Assembly (NCBI RefSeq): GCF_004564075.1
Contig: NZ_CP038256.1
Coordinates: forward strand, 2,542,001 to 2,606,000
From: Microbacterium sediminis
Lineage (GTDB): Bacteria; Actinomycetota; Actinomycetes; Actinomycetales; Microbacteriaceae
Direction: 5' to 3'
Length of the DNA stretch: 64,000 nucleotides
Shown here: positions 43,472 through 50,750 of the stretch, piece after piece
Position numbering within the stretch: the first letter of the stretch is position 1
Layout of the letters: each line of letters opens with the position of its first letter
Program-made: the position numbers and the translations under genes
Notes under the pieces: model-generated
What the model was told of the DNA's origin: nothing
The model's input: the letters and a program-made list of their open reading frames with translations, nothing else
Database searches by the model: none

Positions 43472-44880
43472 TCGCCCCCGCGCTCGACATGCTCCGCACG
43501 GCGGGGCTGATCCTGTTGCGTCGCGGCTGGCTCATGGCGCTGATCTACGCCGTCGGCGCGGCGGCCCAGTTCGGACTGCTGCAGGTGGTGGGCCGCATCG
43601 GCGCCTATGACGCCGTCGCCGGCATGCTGCTGCTGCCGCTGCCCATCCTCGCCCGCCTCACGGCGCTGGTTGGCATGCTGCTCGTGGTGCGCGGCGAGCT
43701 GGAGTACCTGGGACGGCTCGCGCCGCTGCCGACCGATCGGCGCGAGCGCCGGGCGGCGCTCGGACGGGCACTGCTGGGCGGCATCGTCCCGTTCATGGCG
43801 TTCTACCTCACGTGGGGATACCTGGCCGGCGATGTCGCCGACTACGCGAACATCGCCCTGCTGGAGCGCGAGCGCGTGGACTTCGAGGCGTTCGCCGAGC
43901 ACATGAACAGCGGCAGCACCGAGGAGTTCGCTCCGCGCGATTGGGGCTTCATCGCCGGCGATCTGCCCCTCGGACCCGTCGCGATCGGCATCCTCGTCGT
44001 CGCGTTCTCGCTGCGGTGGGCGCTGGGACGCTGGGGCCAGCGTTTCGGCGCGTGGGGCACCATCGCGAAGATCTACCTCGAGGCGCTGTGGGTGCTGATC
44101 ACCGCGCTGACCGTCGCCGACCTCGTCGAGCTGCTCACCGCGTGGGTCGATGGGCGCCTCGGCATGGTCTGGCTGCGCGACGTCACCGGCTGGATCGCGG
44201 AGTTCCTCGCGCCGGTCGCGTGGGCATGGGAATCGCTGCTGTGGCTCATCGAGCAGATCGGTCTGGTGCTGCTGGAGCCCGCCGCGTGGTTGGCGATCGC
44301 CGGAACGATCTACGGGCAGGCGGTCAAGGCGCAGGCGCCCGAGCTCTCGGGCCGCTACGTCGACCGGTGGAAGCGGCTCGACGGCACGATCAAGCGCTGG
44401 CTGAGCGAGGTGTGGAACCAGGTGGCCGGGCGCTTCACCCCGATCTGGAACGCCGTCGTCCTCGCCTGGCGCGCGGGCCCGGTGCTGATCGCCGCGTACG
44501 CGTTCCTCAACACCCTGACGGCGCCCCTGGAGCCGTACCTCTCGCGGTTCGCGATCGGCCTCGTCGGGCCGCACGACGAGGCCTTCTGGCGCGTGTGGGC
44601 GCCCCTGCTGAGCGCCGTGCCGTCGATGGTCGTGCAGACGGTGCTGATCACGCTCGCCGCGGCCGCCTACGACTCCGCGCTCGAGGCTCGGGCCCTGCGC
44701 GACGCGGCGGCCGCCGGGCCCGCCCTGCCAGAGAACGCGCCGATGCCCGCGAACACGCCGCCGCGCCCGAGGCTGCCCGGCGCGACGGAACCGCTGCTGC
44801 TGCCGGCCGGCGCGCCGTTGCCGCCCGGCGTCCCCGTGCCACCGAGCAACCCCGACGGCATCGGGCAGCCGCACGGTTGA
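43468..44880 (+). CDS. Multi-spanning membrane protein (unknown) in the T7SS locus
   Basis: A 470-residue integral membrane protein with about 8-9 hydrophobic segments, among them AGLILLRRGWLMALIYAVGA, MLLLPLPILARLTALVG and GPVAIGILVVAFSLRWAL. A long C-terminal Pro-rich tail (PENAPMPANTPPRPRLPG) follows. I do not recognise a family; it is not EccE (which has two helices and a cytosolic domain). It is the third gene of the overlapping operon begun at 42141, so the two beta-domain proteins may sit on it as periplasmic partners. Confidence 0.72.
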   Translation: MIAPALDMLRTAGLILLRRGWLMALIYAVGAAAQFGLLQVVGRIGAYDAVAGMLLLPLPILARLTALVGMLLVVRGELEYLGRLAPLPTDRRERRAALGRALLGGIVPFMAFYLTWGYLAGDVADYANIALLERERVDFEAFAEHMNSGSTEEFAPRDWGFIAGDLPLGPVAIGILVVAFSLRWALGRWGQRFGAWGTIAKIYLEALWVLITALTVADLVELLTAWVDGRLGMVWLRDVTGWIAEFLAPVAWAWESLLWLIEQIGLVLLEPAAWLAIAGTIYGQAVKAQAPELSGRYVDRWKRLDGTIKRWLSEVWNQVAGRFTPIWNAVVLAWRAGPVLIAAYAFLNTLTAPLEPYLSRFAIGLVGPHDEAFWRVWAPLLSAVPSMVVQTVLITLAAAAYDSALEARALRDAAAAGPALPENAPMPANTPPRPRLPGATEPLLLPAGAPLPPGVPVPPSNPDGIGQPHG

Positions 44881-44921
44881 CCGACCGACCAACGAAGACC
44901 TCGATCGAGAGAGAGACCTCC

Positions 44922-45794
44922 ATGAGCACGGGACAGACCCCTCCCCCGGCCGGCTGGTACCCGAGCGAGCGCGCCGGCGTCTTGCGCTACTGGGACGGCA
45001 TGCGCTGGACCGATCACTATCACCCGCAGGTGCCCCCCGCGGCCACCGGCGCCACGGACGCAACGGCCTGGGCGCCGCAGGGCGCGGCGGCGGGTGAGCC
45101 GATGCCATCGGCGCAGCACGGCACGTGGACGACGCAGGCCTCGGCAGCCCCCGCCCCGCGTCGTCGGCGCCTGGGCGCCGGGGCCACGATCGCGATCATC
45201 GCCGGCGCGCTCGTGCTGGTCGCCGCGGCCGGCCTCGGGATCGCCGCGGCGCTGGGCGCATTCGGCGGCGAGCGCCCGGGCGAGGCCACCGGCGAGCGCC
45301 CGAGCGCGGCGCCGGTCACGACGCCCGAGCCCGGCACGCCCGAGCCGGGCACGCCCGCCCCCGGCACGCCGGCGCCCAGCGCGCCGTCGACGGACGCATC
45401 GGCCGAGGAGCAGTGCACGACCGGCGCGGCGCAGCAGGAGGCCCTGATCTCGCTGATCAGCGGTCTCTCCACGAACGCATACACGGAGAACCCGATGGAC
45501 GTGCAGTTCGGCTATGTCTACGCCGACGAGATTTGCTTCGTCTCGGTGATCGCCACGCCCGCGACGGCCGATCAGTTCAACAGCAACGACATGCTGGGAC
45601 TGCTCACGCTCGTCAGCGAGAACGCCTCGGTCCTGCCCGAGAACGTCACGTACGTCCTCATGCGCGGCATGGACGGGAGCACAGGCGAGTACTTCTCGCT
45701 CGCGCCGGCCTACGCCGAGCTCGGCGCGCCCACCGAGGGCATCACCGCCGAGTCGGGCATCAAGTGGCCCATCGCCGCCATCGCGGCCGAGTGA
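44922..45794 (+). CDS. DUF2510 membrane protein with extracytoplasmic domain
   Basis: A 290-residue protein. The DUF2510 module at ~8-33 (PPPAGWYPSERAGVLRYWDG, then RWTDH) is cytoplasmic; a basic stop RRRR and one membrane helix (~85-108) follow, then a TPEPGTPEPGT-type linker and an outer domain of ~150 residues with two cysteines (EEQCTTGA, ADEICFVSV). DUF2510 is common in actinobacterial envelope proteins and of unknown role. Start 44922 follows GAGAGAG; it is 41 nt after the previous stop and probably in the same operon. Confidence 0.8.
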   Translation: MSTGQTPPPAGWYPSERAGVLRYWDGMRWTDHYHPQVPPAATGATDATAWAPQGAAAGEPMPSAQHGTWTTQASAAPAPRRRRLGAGATIAIIAGALVLVAAAGLGIAAALGAFGGERPGEATGERPSAAPVTTPEPGTPEPGTPAPGTPAPSAPSTDASAEEQCTTGAAQQEALISLISGLSTNAYTENPMDVQFGYVYADEICFVSVIATPATADQFNSNDMLGLLTLVSENASVLPENVTYVLMRGMDGSTGEYFSLAPAYAELGAPTEGITAESGIKWPIAAIAAE

Positions 45795-45807
45795 CCGCGC
45801 GCGGGGT

Positions 45808-46245
45808 TCAGCGCGCGATCCGCCCCGCCCTCATGGCGCGCGCGAGGCAGATGAGAGCGACGACCATGAGAGCATCCACCCCGAGCGCGCTCATCCAGAC
45901 GGCGGGCACGATCGAGACCCCCTGCACGGTGCCGGAGATCAGCACCCCGAGGTGCCCCAACATCACCAGCGCGACCGCCGACGTCAGCACCACGGCGAAA
46001 CCCGACATGGTGCCGCGGGCTCCGAGAGCCGCGACAACGATCACCGCGACCGCCGCGATCAGCATCACGACGGCATGCACCTGCGTGGTCGCGACGACGA
46101 GCGGGCCGGCCGCCTCGTCGCGCGCGATGCCGGCAAGCGACCCGATCATCACGAGCTGGAACGCGGTCATGACCGCGGCAGCCACCGCCACCACGATCGA
46201 GACGATGCGCAGCGCGCCGGCGCGACCTGTCGAGTTCGAACTCAT
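45808..46245 (-). CDS. Small four-helix membrane protein (unknown)
   Basis: A 145-residue hydrophobic protein with four predicted helices (IVSIVVAVAAAVMTAFQLVMIG, VVMLIAAVAVIVVAAL and two more). No family recognised. It follows another small membrane protein gene (46297-46716) on the same strand and converges with the DUF2510 gene. It is probably the last gene of the operon that begins at 48503. Confidence 0.65.
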   Translation of the reverse strand: MSSNSTGRAGALRIVSIVVAVAAAVMTAFQLVMIGSLAGIARDEAAGPLVVATTQVHAVVMLIAAVAVIVVAALGARGTMSGFAVVLTSAVALVMLGHLGVLISGTVQGVSIVPAVWMSALGVDALMVVALICLARAMRAGRIAR

Positions 46246-46272
46246 CGCGTGCCGTCTCTCGCGTCCGCGATC

Positions 46273-46317
46273 GCGCGCCTCGTTGCGGCGGCCATGTCAG
46301 CGCGCCTCGTTGCGGCG
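46273..46317. repeat. 18-nt tandem duplication at a gene end
   Basis: GCGCGCCTCGTTGCGGCG occurs at 46273-46290 and 46300-46317, 27 nt apart. The second copy covers the last codons (RRNEAR) of the gene at 46297, the first is intergenic. Confidence 0.75.
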
Positions 46318-46716
46318 ATCGCTGATGGCGCGGCGCAGCTGGAAGCTCGTCAGCAGCAGGATCACCAGCTGCAGCGCCGGCATGAACCACACGCCCAGCT
46401 GCGACTGCGCGGCGGGGACGACCAGTCCCTCGACGACGAGCACGAGGAGATCGATCAGGCCGATGACGACCCCGATGATCGTCAGGAGCATCACGGCCCC
46501 GCTGCTGGACGGCCGCGCACCGGCGGCGGCAATGAGCACGAGCATCAGCGACACCGCGAGGAGCACACCGGCGCCGATGGAGCTCGCCGGCAGCGCATAG
46601 GAACCGGTGATCACGTCGCCCAGCGCCGTGAGGGCAAGTCGCACCCCGGCGAGAGCCGCCCCGAGCAGGCCGGCCGCGATGGCGGCGGCCCGCCGAGAGA
46701 TGGCTGCTCGGCTCAT
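46297..46716 (-). CDS. Small membrane protein (unknown)
   Basis: A 139-residue hydrophobic protein with about four helices (AAIAAGLLGAALAGVRLAL, GVLLAVSLMLVLIAAA, LLTIIGVVIGLIDLLVLVV). Resembles its downstream neighbour in size and layout. Start 46716 (MSRAAISRR) lies 4 nt after the stop of the WXG-membrane protein gene, so it belongs to that operon. An 18-nt duplication spans its 3' end. Confidence 0.65.
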   Translation of the reverse strand: MSRAAISRRAAAIAAGLLGAALAGVRLALTALGDVITGSYALPASSIGAGVLLAVSLMLVLIAAAGARPSSSGAVMLLTIIGVVIGLIDLLVLVVEGLVVPAAQSQLGVWFMPALQLVILLLTSFQLRRAISDRRNEAR

Positions 46717-46720
46717 CGGG

Positions 46721-47425
46721 TCAGGCAACGAACTGGGGCCACGACACGACCTTCGTGTCGGTGATCGTGGCAAGCATCGTCGTCTGGCCGGTGTTCACGG
46801 CACCCTGGAAATCGAAGTACCCCTTGCCGATCGCCACGATCGCCACGACGACGGCACCGATGATGATCGCCACTCCCGGCGGCAGCCCGAGGATCGTCGC
46901 GCTGGACCCCAGGCCGCTGATGATGCCGGTGGCGAGGGCCGCGAGCGCGCCCGCCAGCATCCAGTACAGCGTGATGACGGCGCCCTTGAGCGTGACGAGC
47001 GACGACGACATCGTCGTCGCGATCTTGTCGTTGATCGCCGCGATCGTCGCCTGCTGATCCCCCACGCGGCCGCGATAGGCCATCGCGGTCGAACCGGACC
47101 AGATGCCGGGGTCCTCGGCGTACAGCTGCCCGCCCGTGACCGTGGTCGCCGCCGTCGACGCGGCCACGCCCAGGTCGTGCCACGAGTCGGCGGCGGCCTG
47201 GATGGCGCCGGGATCGCCGACGAAGGAGAAGAACTCACCGAGCTTGTCCCACAGCTCGCCGATCTTCTTCATCAGCTCGTCCCACGCGGACGTCACCTTG
47301 TCGACGACCCACTGCAGGAAGTCGGGCACCTGACCGAGCACCGCGTTGATGATGTCGGCCAGCCGCTGGATCGCGTTCTGGATTCGCGTGATGAGATCTT
47401 GGATCTTCTGAATGATGGGATGCAT
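46721..47425 (-). CDS. WXG-domain protein with C-terminal membrane helices (EspA-like candidate)
   Basis: A 234-residue protein. Residues 1-145 are amphipathic helices, with a WXG turn at Trp109-Ser-Gly111 (PGIWSGSTAMAYRGRV). Two hydrophobic segments follow (~150-171 and ~180-200). A WXG helical hairpin joined to hydrophobic segments recalls EspA/PPE-like pore or scaffold substrates rather than plain EsxA. The preceding gene encodes a 105-residue EspC-like protein, the usual partner type. The start ATG 47425 has AGGGAG 5 nt upstream. The homology to EspA is by layout only. Confidence 0.72.
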   Translation of the reverse strand: MHPIIQKIQDLITRIQNAIQRLADIINAVLGQVPDFLQWVVDKVTSAWDELMKKIGELWDKLGEFFSFVGDPGAIQAAADSWHDLGVAASTAATTVTGGQLYAEDPGIWSGSTAMAYRGRVGDQQATIAAINDKIATTMSSSLVTLKGAVITLYWMLAGALAALATGIISGLGSSATILGLPPGVAIIIGAVVVAIVAIGKGYFDFQGAVNTGQTTMLATITDTKVVSWPQFVA

Positions 47426-47453
47426 CACATCTCCCTGTCTCGTGGACGCCGGC

Positions 47454-47771
47454 TCAGCCGGAGAACGTCCACTCCGTCGCGTAGCGCCGCCGGGCGGCCT
47501 CGTCGTCGTCCTTGTAGGCGTTGTAGATGTCCATGAGCGTGCTGCCCGCGGCTCGAGCCTCCTCGGCGCCGGCGGTGAGCAGCGCTTCGGTGTGCGCTCG
47601 AACCGTCTCATGCGCCTCCGCCGCGGCGCGGCCGAGGAAGGTGAAGGCGTTCATGTCGAGCGTCAGGCCCGCGACCGTCGCCGCCATGGCCGCGAGGTCG
47701 TCGCCGACGCCCGTCCACGCGCTCGCGTCGTCGTCGAGGAGGTCGAGATTGACCTCGAATTCGTTGCCCAT
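47454..47771 (-). CDS. EspC-like small T7SS substrate/partner (105 aa)
   Basis: A 105-residue helical protein with Trp19-Thr-Gly21 near the N-terminus and a C-terminal Tyr86-x3-Asp90 (YKDDD), the general YxxxD/E T7SS export signal. Length and charge fit ESX secretion-associated EspC-type proteins, which pair with a longer WXG/EspA-like partner encoded next to them, as here. The start ATG 47771 has AAAGGA 7 nt upstream and lies 3 nt after the stop of the YbaB-like gene. Confidence 0.78.
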   Translation of the reverse strand: MGNEFEVNLDLLDDDASAWTGVGDDLAAMAATVAGLTLDMNAFTFLGRAAAEAHETVRAHTEALLTAGAEEARAAGSTLMDIYNAYKDDDEAARRRYATEWTFSG

Positions 47772-47774
47772 CGC

Positions 47775-48503
47775 TCAGTCCTTTCTCGGTTCGAACAGCT
47801 CCGCGGTGCGCTGCGGGTCCTGCATGCGCGCGACGAACTCCGTCAGCTCGGTCAGCGCGTCGCGTGACGGATTCGCCGCGGCGTCGATCGCTCCGCGGAT
47901 GGCGGTGGTGAGCGACTGTCCGAGCGTCGTGCCGGTGCTGCGCTCGGCGAACTCGGGGTCGATGTCGAGCGACACCAGGTTGCCCGACGAGTCGCAGGTC
48001 GCCTCGATGCGGCCGTGACGGTCCTGAGCGGACGCGCGCTGGCTCGCGACCGACTGCACCTCGGTCGTGGCGCGGTCGATGAGCACCTCGAGGTGCTCGA
48101 GGTCCGCGAGCATCGCGTTCAGGCCGGCGTCACTGATGTCGACGTGCTCGAGGCTCAGCACCTCGTTCAGGCGGCCCGACGGTGTGTTCGCCGTGTCCGC
48201 CGGCCGGGTCATCGGCCGGGGCGCCTCCTCGGCGGCGCTGATCCAGTTGCCGAGCCGAAGCGACGCGGCCATCGTGTAGGCGGTCATCACGACGCCGGCG
48301 ATCTCCTCCGGCTCGTAGTACGTGAGCCAGTCGTCGGTGACGCGGACGTCACGGAACGAGCCGTCGCCTTCGAGCGTGACGGTCACGACGCCGTCCTCGT
48401 CGAAACCGGAGACCGGCTCCAGGCTCCGCTCCGCCTGCTCGTACCTCTGCGCCATGCGATCCATCTCGTCGCGCAGGTCATAGAGGTCGTCCAGATCCCC
48501 CAC
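47775..48503 (-). CDS. Tandem YbaB/EbfC-like protein (EspL-like, possible T7SS chaperone)
   Basis: A 242-residue protein with two YbaB-type modules: one at ~5-80 (RYEQAERSLEPVSGFDEDG, then VVTVTLEGDGSFRDVRV) and one at ~130-225 (RIEATCDSSGNLVSLDID). Each has the pattern of a helix, three strands with the V-x-V-x-x-x-G-x-x-x-x-V signature, and a C-terminal helix. YbaB folds are known as nucleoid proteins and, in mycobacterial ESX loci, as EspL-type factors needed for stability or secretion of Esp substrates. A single chain with two modules would mimic the usual dimer. GTG start at 48503. It leads the operon with the EspC-like and WXG-membrane genes. Confidence 0.75.
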   Translation of the reverse strand: MGDLDDLYDLRDEMDRMAQRYEQAERSLEPVSGFDEDGVVTVTLEGDGSFRDVRVTDDWLTYYEPEEIAGVVMTAYTMAASLRLGNWISAAEEAPRPMTRPADTANTPSGRLNEVLSLEHVDISDAGLNAMLADLEHLEVLIDRATTEVQSVASQRASAQDRHGRIEATCDSSGNLVSLDIDPEFAERSTGTTLGQSLTTAIRGAIDAAANPSRDALTELTEFVARMQDPQRTAELFEPRKD

Positions 48504-48537
48504 CGTCGGTTCCCTCTCTCATCGTCAGGCCGAACGC

Positions 48538-48575
48538 ATCGGGCGGCACCCGCGAACCCGCGAATGCCGCCCGAT
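48538..48575 (-). terminator. Terminator after the WXG100 pair
   Basis: ATCGGGCGGCA (48538-48548) and TGCCGCCCGAT (48565-48575) form a perfect 11-bp stem, 10 nt beyond the stop of the second WXG100 gene. Confidence 0.85.
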
Positions 48576-48584
48576 CAGCGTCGG

Positions 48585-48866
48585 TCAGACGAAGCGCTTC
48601 TCGTTCGCGTGCTCGGTGTTGCCGAACTGCTCGTTGTCGCGGCCGACCTGCGTGCCGATCTGCGCGAGGAGCACCTTCATGTCGGCGATCGCCTGGTTCC
48701 AGTTGCGCTGGCTGATCTGGTACGCCTCCGAGGCGGCACCCGACCAGTCAGAGCGCAGCGGAGCGAGCGCCTTGTCCATGTCGGCGAGGTGCTGCTCGAT
48801 GATGTTGGCACCGTTGGTGATGTCGAGGCCGGCGGTTCCGACCTGCTCGAAATTGACCTTGAACAT
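48585..48866 (-). CDS. WXG100 family protein (EsxA-like)
   Basis: A 93-residue two-helix hairpin protein with Trp41-Ser-Gly43 (SDWSGAASEAY) at the turn, the size of EsxA/ESAT-6. No YxxxD signal at its C-terminus, consistent with its being the passive member of a dimer whose partner carries the signal. It is preceded at 18 nt by the other WXG100 gene, with GGGAGAAG before the ATG, and followed by a terminator. Exported as a heterodimer by the T7SS, by family knowledge. Confidence 0.93.
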   Translation of the reverse strand: MFKVNFEQVGTAGLDITNGANIIEQHLADMDKALAPLRSDWSGAASEAYQISQRNWNQAIADMKVLLAQIGTQVGRDNEQFGNTEHANEKRFV

Positions 48867-48884
48867 GTCTTCTCCCTATGCCTT

Positions 48885-49199
48885 TCAGGCGCCCATGCGG
48901 CCCTGGAGGGCCTGCAGTGCGGCCTTGGCCGCGTCGTCGTCGCTGGTGTAGCTGGTCTGCGAAGCCTTCAGGTTCTGCTCGAAGACGTCGAGGTTGTCCG
49001 TGATCTTCTTCGCCTGTGCGCGCCACGCGGTCATCAGGTTGGTGAACGCGGTGGCCGACTGGCCCTGCCACGAAGCGCCGATGCCCGCGAGCTTGCCCTC
49101 GAGGGCCGAGATGTCCGAGTTGAGCGTGTTCTTCGCTTCGGCGACGATCTTCGCCCCGCGATCGATGGCACCGTCTGCGGCGGAAACCTCAGTAGCCAT
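48885..49199 (-). CDS. WXG100 family protein (EsxB-like)
   Basis: A 104-residue helical hairpin with Trp44-Gln-Gly46 (GASWQGQSATAF) and a C-terminal export signal Tyr84-x3-Asp88 (YTSDD). This matches EsxB/CFP-10, the signal-bearing half of the secreted pair. The start ATG 49199 has GGAGG 5 nt upstream. It is driven by a well-formed promoter at 49295-49323, divergent from eccD. With the gene at 48585 it makes a two-gene transcript closed by a hairpin, which allows high expression of the pair independent of the machinery genes. Confidence 0.94.
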   Translation of the reverse strand: MATEVSAADGAIDRGAKIVAEAKNTLNSDISALEGKLAGIGASWQGQSATAFTNLMTAWRAQAKKITDNLDVFEQNLKASQTSYTSDDDAAKAALQALQGRMGA

Positions 49200-49294
49200 G
49201 TGCACCTCCAAGTGTCGTGGGCGACGATTGCCACCCGGTTCTGAATCCCTTGGACCCCCCGCGGGATCCATCACCGATTTCCGGCGACGTGTTC

Positions 49295-49323
49295 ACCATA
49301 CGAACAGCCCGAGGCGGATCCAA
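49295..49323 (-). promoter_or_regulatory. Promoter of the WXG100 pair
   Basis: Reverse-strand -35 TTGGAT (49323-49318), a 17-nt spacer and -10 TATGGT (49300-49295). The predicted leader to the ATG at 49199 is about 90 nt. Confidence 0.65.
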
Positions 49324-49352
49324 TGGGTACCAGTCCCCATCGGGGTCGTCTT

Positions 49353-49358
49353 TATACT
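49353..49358 (+). promoter_or_regulatory. -10 box of the eccD-eccB-mycP operon
   Basis: TATACT on the + strand, 29 nt before the eccD ATG. No good -35 at 16-18 nt upstream. Confidence 0.5.
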
Positions 49359-49387
49359 GAGTGCGGCGTCGGCACACGGGGGAGCGC

Positions 49388-50746
49388 ATGAACGAACGCA
49401 CGGGGGGCACCGCGACCGCGACGGCGCAACTGCTGAAGCTCACGGTGCAGTCCGGCGACCGTCGCGTCGATGTCGCTCTGCCCGGCAGCGTCCCCGTTGC
49501 GGAGATCGTGCCGTCGGTGGCCCGACGGCTGGGCGTGCTCGACGCCGTCGAGGCCCACGCCGGCTACTGGTTCGTGCGTCCCGACGGCGATCGGCTCGAT
49601 CCCGATCGGTCGCTGGTGGCGCAGGGCATGCTCGACGGCGACGTCGTCGCGCTCGAGATCGGCGCCGACGCCCCGCCCGCCAAGACCTACGACGACATCG
49701 TCGAGGCGGTCGCCGACGCGGTGGAGGAGCGCGCGAAGCCGTGGACGCCGGGCGACACGGTGACGACCACGACGGTCGTCGCCTCGGTGCTGCTGACCCT
49801 GGCGCTGCTGCCGGTGCTCGTGTCCGAGACCGTCGCGCACAGCATCATCGTGCCGGTCGGGACGGGGCTGTCCGGGCTGCTTCTGCTCATCTGCGCCGCC
49901 GTGCTGGCCCGCATCGGCACGCCGCCGCAGGCGCCCGTCGCGCTCGTGCAGGTGGCCGCGGCGCACGCCGCCGTCGCCGGCTTCACCGCGACGGGGCTGC
50001 CCTGGAGCTGGGGCGTTCCGACGGCGCTGGCCGGCGCCGGCGCCGCCCTCGTCGGCGGCATCGCGATGCTGCTCGTCACCAAGCCCCGCGAGTACTCGCT
50101 CGTGCCGCTGGTCATCGGCGTCGTGCTGGGCCTCTCCGGCCTCATGATCACCCTGACGGGCGCGGAGCCCGCGGCGATCCTGGCGATCGCCCTGGCCCTG
50201 TCGGGCATCGCCGGGCTCGGGATCCCGTGGCTCGCGCTCGCGTCGACCTCGCTGCGCGTGGTGTCGGCGCGCGGCGACTCCGAGATCTACGCCGCGCCCG
50301 AGAGCATCTCGCGCGCGGAGGTGGCGGAGCGGTTCGCGACCGGCCACCGCTTCCAGGTCGCCCTGCGCATCGCGGTGAGCGCGATCGCGCTCCTGGCCAC
50401 CGCGCCGGTCGTCGCCTCGGGCGCCTTCGGCCTCGCGCTCGCGGTGCTCACCTACCTGGGCCTCATCCTCGGCGTGCGGCAGGTGTTCGCGCGCACCGAC
50501 ATCGTCATCGTCACGGCCACGTCGATGGTGGGATCGGTGCTCATGATCGTCGTCGCCGTGGCGGCGTTCCCCGACTGGAGCACCTGGATCATCGTGGCCC
50601 TGGCGATCGTCGCCGCCGCGGTGATCGGGCTCGGGCTGCTCGCACCGAAGCACCGGCTGTGGATCGAGCGGGTGATGGATCCCGCGGAGCTCGTCGTGAT
50701 CGCCCTGCTCCCGCCGCTGGCGATCCTCGTGGGCGGATGGTTCTGA
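49388..50746 (+). CDS. eccD: Type VII secretion integral membrane protein EccD
   Basis: A 452-residue protein with a ubiquitin-like N-terminal domain (~14-92: KLTVQSGDRRVDVALPGSV, then LVAQGMLDGDVVALE) followed by 10-11 membrane helices. The cytoplasmic loop after the sixth helix carries SLRVVSARGDSEIYAAPESI. This is the standard EccD architecture; EccD dimers form the barrel of the T7SS inner-membrane complex. The ATG at 49388 has GGGGGAG upstream. eccB starts 4 nt after its stop. It is distinct from the EccD-like gene at 35588. Confidence 0.93.
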   Translation: MNERTGGTATATAQLLKLTVQSGDRRVDVALPGSVPVAEIVPSVARRLGVLDAVEAHAGYWFVRPDGDRLDPDRSLVAQGMLDGDVVALEIGADAPPAKTYDDIVEAVADAVEERAKPWTPGDTVTTTTVVASVLLTLALLPVLVSETVAHSIIVPVGTGLSGLLLLICAAVLARIGTPPQAPVALVQVAAAHAAVAGFTATGLPWSWGVPTALAGAGAALVGGIAMLLVTKPREYSLVPLVIGVVLGLSGLMITLTGAEPAAILAIALALSGIAGLGIPWLALASTSLRVVSARGDSEIYAAPESISRAEVAERFATGHRFQVALRIAVSAIALLATAPVVASGAFGLALAVLTYLGLILGVRQVFARTDIVIVTATSMVGSVLMIVVAVAAFPDWSTWIIVALAIVAAAVIGLGLLAPKHRLWIERVMDPAELVVIALLPPLAILVGGWF

Positions 50747-50750
50747 GCGG

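Noticed and set aside
43468..44880. EccE assignment for the multi-pass protein
   Set aside because: EccE has two N-terminal helices and a cytosolic domain; this protein has helices throughout and a Pro-rich tail.
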